A stretch of DNA of 64,000 nucleotides from Kitasatospora fiedleri (GTDB lineage: Bacteria > Actinomycetota > Actinomycetes > Streptomycetales > Streptomycetaceae). The position numbers were made by a program, and so were the translations under genes. Each line of letters opens with the position of its first letter. The first letter of the stretch is position 1. This document shows, one piece after another, positions 1 through 8,078 of the stretch. The stretch lies in the NCBI RefSeq assembly GCF_948472415.1, contig NZ_OX419519.1, positions 4,960,001 to 5,024,000 on the forward strand, written 5' to 3'. The notes under the pieces are model-generated. The model saw nothing but the letters and a program-made list of their open reading frames with translations, was not told the DNA's origin and did not search any database.

Positions 1-946
1 CGCCGCCGCCCTGCTGCTCTCCTCCTGCGGCTCCTCCGACAACGCCTCCGCGGACCTCGGCGCCAAGAAGGAGGGCACCGCGCCCAACGGGGTGAAGGTC
101 AACCTGACGCCCGACCAGAACCGGGTCACCACGCCGAAGGTCGACGCGATCGCCGCCCTCGTCCCGGACGAGATCCGCCGAAGAGGCACCCTGGAGGTCG
201 CGGCCAACGTCAGCACCGTCCCGCCGCTGGGCTTCTACGCCACCGACGACAAGACGGTGATCGGCACCGAACCCGACATCGCCTACCTGATCGGCGACGT
301 GCTCGGCCTCAAGGTCGACATCAACCCGGTCTCCTGGGAGAACGTCTTCGTCGGCCTGGACAGCGGCAAGTACGACGCGGGCATCACCAACGTCACCGTC
401 ACCGAGGCCCGCAAGGAGAAGTACGACTTCGCCACCTACCGCCTCGACATCCTCGGCTTCGAGGCCAAGAAGGGCGGCAGCTGGAAGGTCAAGGGCCCGG
501 CCGACGTGGCCGGCCACACCATCGGCGTCGCCTCCGGCACCAACCAGGAGAAGCTGCTGCTCGACTGGAGCGCCCAGGACGTCAAGAACGGCCTCAAGCC
601 GGTGGACGTGAAGTACTACCAGAACGCCTCCGACTACTACCTCGCCCTCGGCTCCGGCCGGATCGACGCCTGGCTCGGCCCCAACCCGGCCAGCGCCTTC
701 CACGCCGCGCAGACCGGCGAGACCGAGGTCATCGGCACCTACTCCGGCGCCGGCGAGACCGTCCTCGGCAAGATCGCCGCCACCACCAAGAAGGACAACG
801 GCCTGGTCAAGGCGTTCAACGAGGCCCTCAACGAGGTCATCAAGAACGGCACCTACACCGAGGTCCTCAAGCGCTGGGGCCTGGAGAACGAGGCCGTCCC
901 GACCTCCGAGATCAACCCGCCCGGCCTGCCCAAGACCGACAGCTGA
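1..946 (+). CDS. ABC transporter substrate-binding lipoprotein, family 3 (5' end outside window)
   Basis: The reading frame is open from base 2, so the start codon lies upstream of the window. The first visible residues end in a lipobox, Leu-Ser-Ser-Cys, with the Cys codon at 26-28; the protein should be lipid-anchored on the outer face of the membrane. After a short polar linker comes a periplasmic-binding-protein fold of the family that binds polar amino acids, recognisable from the repeated two-lobe pattern (FATYRLDILGFEAKKG, then TIGVASGTNQEKLL, then LGSGRIDAWLGPNPAS). It would deliver an amino acid or similar solute to an ABC permease encoded upstream, outside the window. The ligand cannot be told from sequence. 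Confidence 0.88.
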   Translation, partial: AAALLLSSCGSSDNASADLGAKKEGTAPNGVKVNLTPDQNRVTTPKVDAIAALVPDEIRRRGTLEVAANVSTVPPLGFYATDDKTVIGTEPDIAYLIGDVLGLKVDINPVSWENVFVGLDSGKYDAGITNVTVTEARKEKYDFATYRLDILGFEAKKGGSWKVKGPADVAGHTIGVASGTNQEKLLLDWSAQDVKNGLKPVDVKYYQNASDYYLALGSGRIDAWLGPNPASAFHAAQTGETEVIGTYSGAGETVLGKIAATTKKDNGLVKAFNEALNEVIKNGTYTEVLKRWGLENEAVPTSEINPPGLPKTDS

Positions 947-977
947 CGCCTCCCCGGCACCCCCCGGAGCGCATCCC

Positions 978-1838
978 TCACCACCCGTGCGGGATGCGCT
1001 CCAGCACGCCGCCCGCGAACACGTCGTACAGCGGCAGCGACTCCAGGTGCACGTAGCCGATGTGGCAGTCACAGCTCCCCAACGGGCAGGCGCGCGGCCG
1101 TAGTTGGTCCCGATACGAGTCGTCGTACAGGTTGCCCAGCGGCGGCCGGACGAAGTGGCAGCGGCGCACCGTGCCGTCCCCGTCCACCGACACCACGCTC
1201 TCCCCGGTCCGGCACGGCAGCCCCGCGCTGCGGTGCGGGTGGCGGCTGTAGTCGAACAGCGGGTCCAGCTCCGCCCACCCGGCCGCCTCGGCGTCGGTGT
1301 ACGTCAGCCCGTCGGCCGCGTTCACCCACAGGTAGACGCCCGCCGGCAGCGCCGCGCGCAGCCGCCGGGCCGCCGCCAGGTGCTCCGGCTGCCCGACCAC
1401 GCCGACGCTGAACCGCACGCCCAGCGCGGTGAGTTCGGCGCACTTGGCGAGGAAGCGCTGCTCGCTCACCTGCCCCGGGTGGTACGTCACCCAGAGCGCC
1501 AGCTTCGCCCGGTCCGCCTCGGCCAGCCAGCCCGTCCGGCAGCTCGCGTTGGTCTGGATCGCCACCCGCTCCAGGTGCGGCAGCCGGCTCAGCTCCACCA
1601 TCGCCCGCCGGTACCAGCTGCGCACCAGCCCCTCGCCCCACGGCGTGAACAGCACCGACAGCCGGCCGTGCCGGTACGCCGCCGCCCAGGCCGTGAACCG
1701 CTCCAGCGCCGCCCGGTCGGCGCGCAGCAGCTCCGGGGTGTCCCGCCGCTTGGCGAACGGGCAGTACGGGCAGTCGTAGTCGCAGGAGGACAGCGGGCCC
1801 CGGTACAGGATCGTCAACTCGCTCGTACGGTCGGTCAC
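978..1838 (-). CDS. STM4011 family radical SAM protein
   Basis: 286-residue radical SAM enzyme. The cluster-binding motif C-x3-C-x2-C (CDYDCPYC) is at residues 19-26. The C-terminal third carries further cysteines arranged like a SPASM/twitch region (LPCRTGES, a DGDGTVRRCHF stretch followed by LGN, then ACPLGSCDC), so it probably binds an auxiliary iron-sulfur cluster, as peptide- and protein-modifying radical SAM enzymes do. It is the last gene of a five-gene operon and its GTG start overlaps the stop of the STM4012 gene by 4 nt, implying translational coupling. The substrate is unknown. The name follows the Salmonella locus of the same five-gene set and does not define a function. Confidence 0.88.
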   Translation of the reverse strand: MTDRTSELTILYRGPLSSCDYDCPYCPFAKRRDTPELLRADRAALERFTAWAAAYRHGRLSVLFTPWGEGLVRSWYRRAMVELSRLPHLERVAIQTNASCRTGWLAEADRAKLALWVTYHPGQVSEQRFLAKCAELTALGVRFSVGVVGQPEHLAAARRLRAALPAGVYLWVNAADGLTYTDAEAAGWAELDPLFDYSRHPHRSAGLPCRTGESVVSVDGDGTVRRCHFVRPPLGNLYDDSYRDQLRPRACPLGSCDCHIGYVHLESLPLYDVFAGGVLERIPHGW

Positions 1839-3208
1839 TTCGCCTCGTACTCCGCCATGTTGGCCCGCACCCCGGCGGAGAACAGCCGCGGCCCCACCGC
1901 GTCCGACCAGGCCAGGCCCTCCGGGCTCAGCAGCAGCCGCGCCGGGTCGTCCGCCGCCAGCCAGCCGCGGGCGGCGAACTCGGCCAGCTCGGCCGGGAAG
2001 TCCAGCTCCGGGGTGCTGCCGAAGCGCTCCCGGTAGGCCGCCAGGTCGACGCCCTCGCCCTGGAGCAGCGACTGCACCAGGTGGCGGCGGCGGGTCTCCT
2101 CGTCAGTCATCACCCAGCCCAGCTCGGCCCGGGAGAAGTCCGGCGCGGCCACGTAGTCGTCGATGATCCGGCGCACCTCGCGGGCGTCCACCGCGTAGTC
2201 GAAGGAGTAGTGCAACCGCGAGGTGTACGAGCGGGCCCCGCAGCCCAGGCCCACCATGCCGTCGGTCTGGCAGGCGTACTCGCCCGCGCTCGCGCTCGCC
2301 GCGCCGGTCCGGCGGAACATCCGCATCGACACCTGCTGGTACCCCTCGGCCAGCAGGTGGTCGCGGCCCGCCCGGTACAGCGCCAGCCGCTGGGCGTCCC
2401 AGGCGGGGTTCGCCGCCGTCCCCGCGTGCCGGCCCAGGCCGGTCAGCGGGCGGACGTACAGCGGGTACAGGTACAGCTCCTCCGGCCGCCAGGCCAGCGC
2501 CGCGTCCAGGGAGGCGATCCAGCTGGCCGGCGTCTGGCCGTCGATGCCGTAGATCAGGTCGATGTTCAGCACCGGGAACCCGGCGTCCCGCACCCGGCCC
2601 AGCGCCGCCTCCACCGCGGCCCGCTTCTGCGGGCGCACTGCGGCCCGCGCCTCCCCGTCCAGGAAGGACTGCACGCCCAGGCTCAGCCGGGTCGTCCCGC
2701 GCTCGGCCAGCACCCGCAGCCGGTCGGCCGTCGCGGTGTCCGGCGACGCCTCCACCGACAGCGGGACCGCCCGCAGGTCCGCGCCCGTCCCCGACTCGGC
2801 GATGTCGCAGAGCCGTTCCAGCTCGGCCGCGGTCAGGTAGGTCGGCGTCCCGCCGCCGAAGGCCGCCAGCGCGAACCGGGCCTCCGGCGCCAGCGCCTCC
2901 CGCACCTGCCGGGCCTGCCGCTCCAGCGCGTCCAGGTACGCGGTGGTCAGCCCCTCCGGGCTGCCGATCCGGGTGAACAGGTTGCAGAACCCGCACCGCA
3001 CCTCGCAGAACGGCACGTGCAGGTAGAGCGAGAGCGCGTCCTGCTTCTCGCCCCGCCACAGCTCCGCGAGCCGCGGGCGCTCCGGCAGCGGGCGGTAGGC
3101 CGTCTTGTGCGGGTACGCGTAGACGTAACTCTGGTACGGGGACTCGGTGTCGACGGTGGTGGCGGCGACGGTGGTGGCGGCGACGGTGGTGGCGGCGACG
3201 GTGCTCAT
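1835..3208 (-). CDS. STM4012 family radical SAM protein (HemN-like)
   Basis: 457-residue radical SAM protein of the coproporphyrinogen oxidase-like (HemN/HemW) branch: C-x3-C-x2-C at residues 68-75 (CEVRCGFC), a FGGGTPTYL motif, and a C-terminal HemN-type domain. It is unlikely to be the heme-pathway enzyme because it is embedded in the STM4011-STM4015 operon. The ATG at 3206-3208 overlaps the upstream TGA by 4 nt, which fixes the start. The first 19 residues are mostly a threefold Val-Ala-Ala-Thr-Thr repeat encoded by a 15-bp minisatellite; the family core starts at SPYQSYVYAYPHKTAYR. Longer in-frame starts upstream would read through the neighbouring gene and were rejected. Confidence 0.87.
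   Translation of the reverse strand: MSTVAATTVAATTVAATTVDTESPYQSYVYAYPHKTAYRPLPERPRLAELWRGEKQDALSLYLHVPFCEVRCGFCNLFTRIGSPEGLTTAYLDALERQARQVREALAPEARFALAAFGGGTPTYLTAAELERLCDIAESGTGADLRAVPLSVEASPDTATADRLRVLAERGTTRLSLGVQSFLDGEARAAVRPQKRAAVEAALGRVRDAGFPVLNIDLIYGIDGQTPASWIASLDAALAWRPEELYLYPLYVRPLTGLGRHAGTAANPAWDAQRLALYRAGRDHLLAEGYQQVSMRMFRRTGAASASAGEYACQTDGMVGLGCGARSYTSRLHYSFDYAVDAREVRRIIDDYVAAPDFSRAELGWVMTDEETRRRHLVQSLLQGEGVDLAAYRERFGSTPELDFPAELAEFAARGWLAADDPARLLLSPEGLAWSDAVGPRLFSAGVRANMAEYEAK
3152..3203 (-). repeat. 15-bp minisatellite inside the STM4012 gene
   Basis: Three perfect head-to-tail copies of gacggtggtggcggc (3152-3166, 3167-3181, 3182-3196) plus a 7-nt partial copy lie at the 5' end of the radical SAM gene. 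The unit is a multiple of three, so copy-number change would only lengthen or shorten a Val-Ala-Ala-Thr-Thr tract. Confidence 0.9.
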
Positions 3209-4038
3209 CGGGGCTCCTGCGGGGTGGCCGGGAGGGTGAAGTGCGCGTAGGGGACGGTCCAGACCACCTCGTGGCCGATCCGGTGGCCGGTGTACCCGTC
3301 CTCGCCGTACGCGGTGCCGTGGTCCGAGCAGACGATCGCGAAGCACGGGCGGCGGGCGGTCATCGCCGCGAACAGCCGCCCGACGTGCGCGTCCACGTAC
3401 TCCAGCGCGGCGGCGTGGGTGGCCCGGCTGTCCCCGTCCGCGCGGGTCGCCCCCGGCAGGTGGAACCAGTTCGGCTGGTGCAGCGCCGAGACGTTGACGA
3501 ACAGGAACAGCGGCTGCCCGGGCGGCTGTTCGGCCGCCACCCGCTCGGCCACGGCCACCTGCGACTCGAAGGAGGTCGGCGACGGGACGCCCAGCTCCGG
3601 CGCCCAGTGGCTCTCCTGGAACAGGCCCGGCAGGACGGAGCCGAGCGGGCCCTGCTTGTTGAAGAACCCCACCCCGCCGACGCAGACCGTCCGGTACCCG
3701 GCCCGCGCCAGCCCCGTCGGCAGGTCGGGCGCGTCGAACACCCAGGTGCGCGGCTCGGTGCTCTCCGAACCCGCGAACCGCGCCGCGAACAGCCGCGGGT
3801 GCGGCCCGTCCGGCGAGGCGGGCGTCGGCAGGAACCCGGCCAGGATCGCCTGGTGCGCGGCGTACGTGAAACTCCCCGGCGAGTGCCGGCGCTCCCAGCC
3901 GGTGGGCGGGAGCACCTTCGCCAGGTGGGGCAGCCGGCCGGCCGCGAGCAGCTCCGCGGCGACGTCGAAGCGCAGCGTGTCGAGGGTGACCAGCAGCAGG
4001 TCGTGCGAGCCGACCACCTCGTTCATGTCGGGGATCAC
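3205..4038 (-). CDS. STM4013/SEN3800 family hydrolase (alkaline phosphatase superfamily)
   Basis: 277-residue protein of the alkaline phosphatase/sulfatase/phosphonoacetate hydrolase superfamily. Metal ligands expected of the fold are visible: an N-terminal Asp in LLLVTLDTLRFD (around residue 20) and a C-terminal Ser-Asp-His-Gly (CSDHGTAYGEDG) followed by GHRIGHE. No signal peptide is seen, so it should act in the cytoplasm, unlike most members of the superfamily. The GTG start overlaps the TGA of the STM4014 gene by 4 nt, and its own stop overlaps the STM4012 start. Chemistry is probably hydrolysis or transfer of a phosphate, sulfate or phosphoryl group; the substrate is unknown. Confidence 0.85.
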   Translation of the reverse strand: MIPDMNEVVGSHDLLLVTLDTLRFDVAAELLAAGRLPHLAKVLPPTGWERRHSPGSFTYAAHQAILAGFLPTPASPDGPHPRLFAARFAGSESTEPRTWVFDAPDLPTGLARAGYRTVCVGGVGFFNKQGPLGSVLPGLFQESHWAPELGVPSPTSFESQVAVAERVAAEQPPGQPLFLFVNVSALHQPNWFHLPGATRADGDSRATHAAALEYVDAHVGRLFAAMTARRPCFAIVCSDHGTAYGEDGYTGHRIGHEVVWTVPYAHFTLPATPQEPR

Positions 4039-5174
4039 CGCGCCTCCAGGATGCGGGGCAGGACGGCGGGCTCCCCTTCGCCCGCCGGAGGGCCGAACGC
4101 GTACGCCGGGGAGGCGAGTTGGGCCGCGTAGGCGTCGAGACCCGGGGCCGGCCCGTCGGGCAGGCCGGGGAGGTTCGGGAGCAGGTCGCCGAAGGCGTTG
4201 ACCTCGCCGACCAGGGCGCGCCGCCAGCGGGCGTGCGGCAGGAGGTCGACGCCGACCATCGGGGCGCGGGGGAAGCAGCGCGCGGCGGCCTCCGCGGTGG
4301 CGAGCAGCCCGGGCCAGCGCTCCCCGGCGGCGGCCCGGACCGCCGCCGGCTCGCCGCGGGCGCCGCCGAGGTGCAGGTTGGTCATCGGGTGCCGGCTGGT
4401 GCGGACCACCACGTGGGTGGCCCGGCCGCCGACCACCAGCACCCGCAGGTCCGCCGCCCGGCCGCCCTGCGCGGACTTCGGGACCCAGCGCTCGACGTGC
4501 AGCCCCTCGGGGGCGAGCCGGTCGACCAGCTCGGCGACCTCCGCCGCGGAGCGGTAGCGGCGCACCGCGAGCGAGTTGTGCAGCCCGTCCGGGGCGAGCT
4601 CCACCGAGGTGGTCGCCTGGACCCGGCCGTGCGGGCCGAACTCCAGGGCCACCACCCCGGAGGCGGACGAGCCGTGCACCGGCTTGAGGAACACCCGGCG
4701 CATCCCGGCGTCCGCCAGCCGCTCCCGCAACTCCCGCCAGGAGCCCGGGAGTCCGCCCGGCAGCGCGGGCGGCACCGGCACCCCGGCGGCGGCCAGCCGG
4801 GCGTGCGCGCGCCGCTTGTCGAACATGACGGCGATCTCCTCCGGATCGCCGAGCAGCCGCACCCCGGGCCGCTCGGCCAGGGCGCGCAGCGCCGCGGTGA
4901 CGCCCGCGTACCAGGCGGGGCCGCCCTCGACCCGGGTCGGGGCGTAGCCCGCGCCGAGGACGGGGCCGCGCAGCAGCCGGTCGGCCTCCGGGTCCTCCCC
5001 GGGCGAGTCGATCCGGACCACCGCGCCGGGCGGCAGCTCGTACCGGCCGCGCAGCACGGCGGACCAGGGCAGCACGGCGGGCTCCGGCCGGCCGGCGGCG
5101 CGGGCCGCGGCGGCGAACAGGGTGGTCCGGCGGTGTCCGGGGGAGCCCAGGACGACCAGCTGGTGCGAGGTCAC
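4035..5174 (-). CDS. STM4014 family ATP-grasp protein
   Basis: 379-residue protein with a RimK/ATP-grasp-like core: a nucleotide-binding Lys segment (VFLKPVHGSSASG), an HVERWVPKSAQ segment, a metal-binding region (MVGVDLLPH, then VGEVNAFGDLLPNLPG with the Glu/Asn pair typical of ATP-grasp ligases). Such enzymes make amide or ester bonds through an acyl-phosphate. The GTG at 5172-5174 was chosen because GGGAGGG lies just upstream and homologous sequence begins with SHQLVVLGSPGHRRT; the frame stays open far upstream but that part is a shadow of neighbouring genes. It starts 14 nt after the STM4015 stop. Confidence 0.82.
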   Translation of the reverse strand: MTSHQLVVLGSPGHRRTTLFAAAARAAGRPEPAVLPWSAVLRGRYELPPGAVVRIDSPGEDPEADRLLRGPVLGAGYAPTRVEGGPAWYAGVTAALRALAERPGVRLLGDPEEIAVMFDKRRAHARLAAAGVPVPPALPGGLPGSWRELRERLADAGMRRVFLKPVHGSSASGVVALEFGPHGRVQATTSVELAPDGLHNSLAVRRYRSAAEVAELVDRLAPEGLHVERWVPKSAQGGRAADLRVLVVGGRATHVVVRTSRHPMTNLHLGGARGEPAAVRAAAGERWPGLLATAEAAARCFPRAPMVGVDLLPHARWRRALVGEVNAFGDLLPNLPGLPDGPAPGLDAYAAQLASPAYAFGPPAGEGEPAVLPRILEAR

Positions 5175-5188
5175 GTGCGCCCTCCCGC

Positions 5189-6139
5189 CTACTCGGAGAT
5201 GGCGACGTAGCGCCAGTTGTCGCCCGGGTCCTCGGCGCCGGAGAGGTCGATCCCGACGCCGGGCAGGGCGTCCCGCAGGCGCTGCTGCATGCCCTCGGTG
5301 AGGTAGTGGTGGTGCAGGTCCAGGGTCTTCAGGTGGGTGAGCGGCTGGCCCTCCAGCAGCGCCGCCGCGCCCTCGTCGGTGAACGCGCCCATGGACAGCG
5401 ACAGGCCGGTCAGCCGGGGCACCACGGGGGCCCGGGCGACCAGCGCGGCGATCTGGTCCTGGAACACCGAGTCCTGGAGGCCCAGGTGCGTCAGCGCGGG
5501 CAGCTTGGTGCCGGACAGGAACGGGGCGAGGTCGTCCAGCGTCCAGTCGCCGCCGTAGTTGTCCACGCCGAGCCACAGCTCCAGCCGCTCCAGCGCCGGG
5601 AAGTCGCAGGCGCCGACCGCGCGGACGACGCTCGCGGGCAGGCCGCCGGACTCGAAGCGCAGCGCCTTCAGCGCCGCGTGCTCCACCGGCCGGAGGCCGA
5701 GCCGCTCGTTGTCCTCGTAGTCCTCGCTCGCGCCGCGCACCACGAGTTCCTCCAGGAGCGGGAACGCCGCGAACACCGGGGTGATGTCGCACATCTGGAT
5801 CCAGGAGATCTCGCACTCCTCGAAGGTGATGTCGCCCAGGAACAGGCCGCGCAGCGCGGGCAGCCGGTCGGCGGCGGCGAGGATCTGCGGCAGCGCCTTG
5901 GAGAGCGGCTCCGGCTCCTCCGGGAACCAGCGGCCGAGCACCAGCGCGGTGACCCGCTCCGGCTCGACGGTCTCCAGGAACTTCTGCCAGAGCTCGTCGA
6001 AGCCCTGCTCGTCGTCCCAGTCCAGGGCGATCCGCCAGGCGGTGGCGTCCGCCGCCGGTAGCTTCCCCTCCGCCGCGGCCGCCCGGAAGTCGGTCACCGG
6101 GAGGCCGTGGAACTCCTCGGCGTGCTCGTTGATGGTCAT
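5189..6139 (-). CDS. STM4015 family leucine-rich-repeat protein
   Basis: 316-residue protein, first gene of the operon. From about residue 90 onward it is made of irregular leucine-rich repeats (for example LPALRGLFLGDITFEECEI, FPALERLELWLGVDNYGG, LPALTHLGLQDSVF, LKTLDLHHHYLTEG). No signal peptide or transmembrane segment is present, so it should be a cytoplasmic scaffold or recognition subunit, or possibly the protein acted on by the radical SAM and ATP-grasp partners. It is acidic overall. The ATG is preceded by a GAGGAGC stretch. Confidence 0.85.
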   Translation of the reverse strand: MTINEHAEEFHGLPVTDFRAAAAEGKLPAADATAWRIALDWDDEQGFDELWQKFLETVEPERVTALVLGRWFPEEPEPLSKALPQILAAADRLPALRGLFLGDITFEECEISWIQMCDITPVFAAFPLLEELVVRGASEDYEDNERLGLRPVEHAALKALRFESGGLPASVVRAVGACDFPALERLELWLGVDNYGGDWTLDDLAPFLSGTKLPALTHLGLQDSVFQDQIAALVARAPVVPRLTGLSLSMGAFTDEGAAALLEGQPLTHLKTLDLHHHYLTEGMQQRLRDALPGVGIDLSGAEDPGDNWRYVAISE

Positions 6140-6354
6140 GCGCTGCTCCTCGTCGCTGGTCGCTGCTCGTCGTCCGTGGGCTCGGCCGCCGTGCCGGTGG
6201 TGCTCGTGCGCGTGATGGCCGAGACCTGTCTACCAGCCGCCCGTGACGTTCACCCGCACGAAGGACCCGGCGGGAGCGGGGTTGTCGGTGGCGCGGCCTA
6301 GTTTTCGGGGCGTGGCGTTCGGCAGCGGGCCGGACCCGACCACCGGGAGGCCCC

Positions 6355-6681
6355 GTGTACCGCCAGGGAGACGTACTGATCGTGCCGGTCGCGCAGAGCG
6401 CCGTGCCGGCCGCCGTCGCGCACATTGCCCGGCAGCCGAGGGACGCCCGCGGGCGGTTGGTGCTGGCCCTCGGCGAGGTCACCGGGCACGCCCACGCGGT
6501 GGTCGGCCCGGGCGAACTCGTCCGCGAGGGCGGCCCGTTCGGCTTCTCCTGGCTGCACCTGCCGGAGGGCGGCCGGGTGGTCCACGAGGAGCACGCCGCG
6601 ATCGCCCTGCCCGGCGGCTGGTTCCGGGTGGTCCGCCAGCGCGAGTACACGCCGAACGCGGTCCGGGTGGTCGCCGACTGA
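6355..6681 (+). CDS. Small phage-like protein of unknown function
   Basis: 108-residue soluble protein starting MYRQGDVLIVPV and carrying a GEVTGHAHAV motif. This layout (QGDVL near the N-terminus, GEVTGHxH in the middle, ArgEYxP near the C-terminus) resembles short proteins found in phage and plasmid genomes; I recognise the pattern but not a function. GGGAGG lies a few bases upstream of the GTG start. It is divergent from the STM4015 operon (215-bp gap) and 84 nt upstream of the DUF6745 gene, with which it probably forms an operon. Confidence 0.75.
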   Translation: MYRQGDVLIVPVAQSAVPAAVAHIARQPRDARGRLVLALGEVTGHAHAVVGPGELVREGGPFGFSWLHLPEGGRVVHEEHAAIALPGGWFRVVRQREYTPNAVRVVAD

Positions 6682-6765
6682 TCCCCCCGGGCCCCCGCCC
6701 GCGCGCGTACCCGCCACCGCACCCGACCCGCCAACCGCACCGCACCGCACGAGGACAGGAAACTG

Positions 6766-7875
6766 ATGAGCAGCCAGCTGACGGGCCGACCGGCCGACCT
6801 CTCGGTGACCCACTGGCGGGCCGTCGCCGCCGCGACCGGCCCCGCCGACCGGGCCACCGTCGAGCAGGCCGTCCGGGACGCCTACCGGGCCGCCGGCCTC
6901 GCCGCGCCCGCCGAGTTCCGCTGGTGCCCCTCGCCGCGCGCCGCCGTCGCCGAACTCCTGGCCCGCCGCGAGGAGTTCGGGGCGAGCGTGCGCGAGCAGG
7001 TGCGCACCGCCGCCTGGGAGCGGGCCCGCACCGCCGCCCTCACCGCGCTCGGCCCCGGCGGCTGGGGCGAGCTGTGGGCCACCACCGGAGCCGAACTCGC
7101 CACCACCACCGCGCTGCCCGCCGAACGCGTCCGCGCCGCGCTGCTCGACCACTTCGCCCCCGAGCCCGAGCCGATCGACGACTGGACCGAGGCCCGCAAG
7201 CCCGAGAACCGGGCGGCCCGGCAGGCCGCCGCCGAACAGCGCGGCCGCATCCGCCTGCTCCTGCTGGACGCGGTGGCCGGCCAGCACGACGCCGCCTGGC
7301 TCGCCGCCTTCGACACCGCCGGCACCGGCGACCCGGCGCTGGCCGCGCTGGCCGGCATCGCCCGCCAGACCGGCTGGTGGTGGCCGTACGAGCGCACCGT
7401 GCTGCTCAGCGAGCGCCCCGTCGCCCTGCACCGCGACGAGGCCGGCCGGCTCGACCGCGCCGACGGCCCCGCCCTCGCCTACGCCGACGGCTTCGCGCTG
7501 CACGCCTGGCGCGGCATGCCTGTCCCCGCCGACTTTCTCGACCGGCTGGCCGGCCTCACCCCCGAGCGCATCCGCGCCGAGGACAACGCCGAACTGCGCC
7601 GCGTCATGCTGGAGCACTTCGGCTACGACCGCTACCTGGCCGAGTCCGGCGCCGAACCGCTGCACCGGGACGAGACCGGCACCCTGTGGCGGATCCAGCT
7701 CCCGAACGACGAGCCGGTGGTGATGGTCGAGGTGCTCAACTCCACCCCCGAGCCGGACGGCACCCACCGCACCTACTACCTGCGCGTCCCGCCCGCCACC
7801 CGCACCGCGCGGGCCGGCGTCGCCTGGACGTTCGGCGTCGAGGAGGCCGAGTACCGCCCGCAGCGCGAGACCTGA
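6766..7875 (+). CDS. DUF6745 domain-containing protein
   Basis: 369-residue cytoplasmic protein. The N-terminal half is alpha-helical and Ala/Arg-rich; the C-terminal half contains the conserved block from GWWWPYERTVLLSERP to DGPALAYADGFALHAWRGMPVP, then RRVMLEHFGYDRYL and a C-terminal beta-rich part ending in a Val/Glu-rich segment. I recognise this as the DUF6745 family, which has no known activity. Its neighbour is the small phage-like protein. Confidence 0.82.
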   Translation: MSSQLTGRPADLSVTHWRAVAAATGPADRATVEQAVRDAYRAAGLAAPAEFRWCPSPRAAVAELLARREEFGASVREQVRTAAWERARTAALTALGPGGWGELWATTGAELATTTALPAERVRAALLDHFAPEPEPIDDWTEARKPENRAARQAAAEQRGRIRLLLLDAVAGQHDAAWLAAFDTAGTGDPALAALAGIARQTGWWWPYERTVLLSERPVALHRDEAGRLDRADGPALAYADGFALHAWRGMPVPADFLDRLAGLTPERIRAEDNAELRRVMLEHFGYDRYLAESGAEPLHRDETGTLWRIQLPNDEPVVMVEVLNSTPEPDGTHRTYYLRVPPATRTARAGVAWTFGVEEAEYRPQRET

Positions 7876-7981
7876 CCGACCGCCGGGCCGCCGCCGAAAC
7901 TGCGAGCGGGCCGCTGTCAAGGGTGCGGGCCACCGAGCCGGTCCCCGTCCGGGCCCTCCGATCGGGAGGAATTCGCCGAAC

Positions 7982-7997
7982 CGGAACCACTGTTCCG
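7982..7997. promoter_or_regulatory. Inverted repeat upstream of the FAH-family gene
   Basis: CGGAAC-CACT-GTTCCG is a perfect 6-bp inverted repeat with a 4-nt spacer. A TATACC that could serve as a -10 element begins 17 nt later (8015-8020). The pair is a plausible operator/promoter for the hydrolase gene that starts at 8079. The downstream TetR gene is convergent with that gene, so it is one candidate ligand of this site, but this is inference. Confidence 0.4.
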
Positions 7998-8078
7998 CAG
8001 GTGAGCGCCGCTGGTATACCTCGATGTCCCGGGGCGGGGGACCACCCGCCCCCGAGACGAATCAGGTGGTGACAGGCA

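Noticed and set aside
6355..6681. Prophage remnant
   Set aside because: Only one short phage-like gene is present; no integrase, structural or lysis genes, and base composition matches the neighbours.
4035..6857. A 940-residue open frame spanning the STM4014 and STM4015 genes
   Set aside because: Only the last 379 residues show family similarity; the rest is the shadow of the STM4015 gene and the gap.
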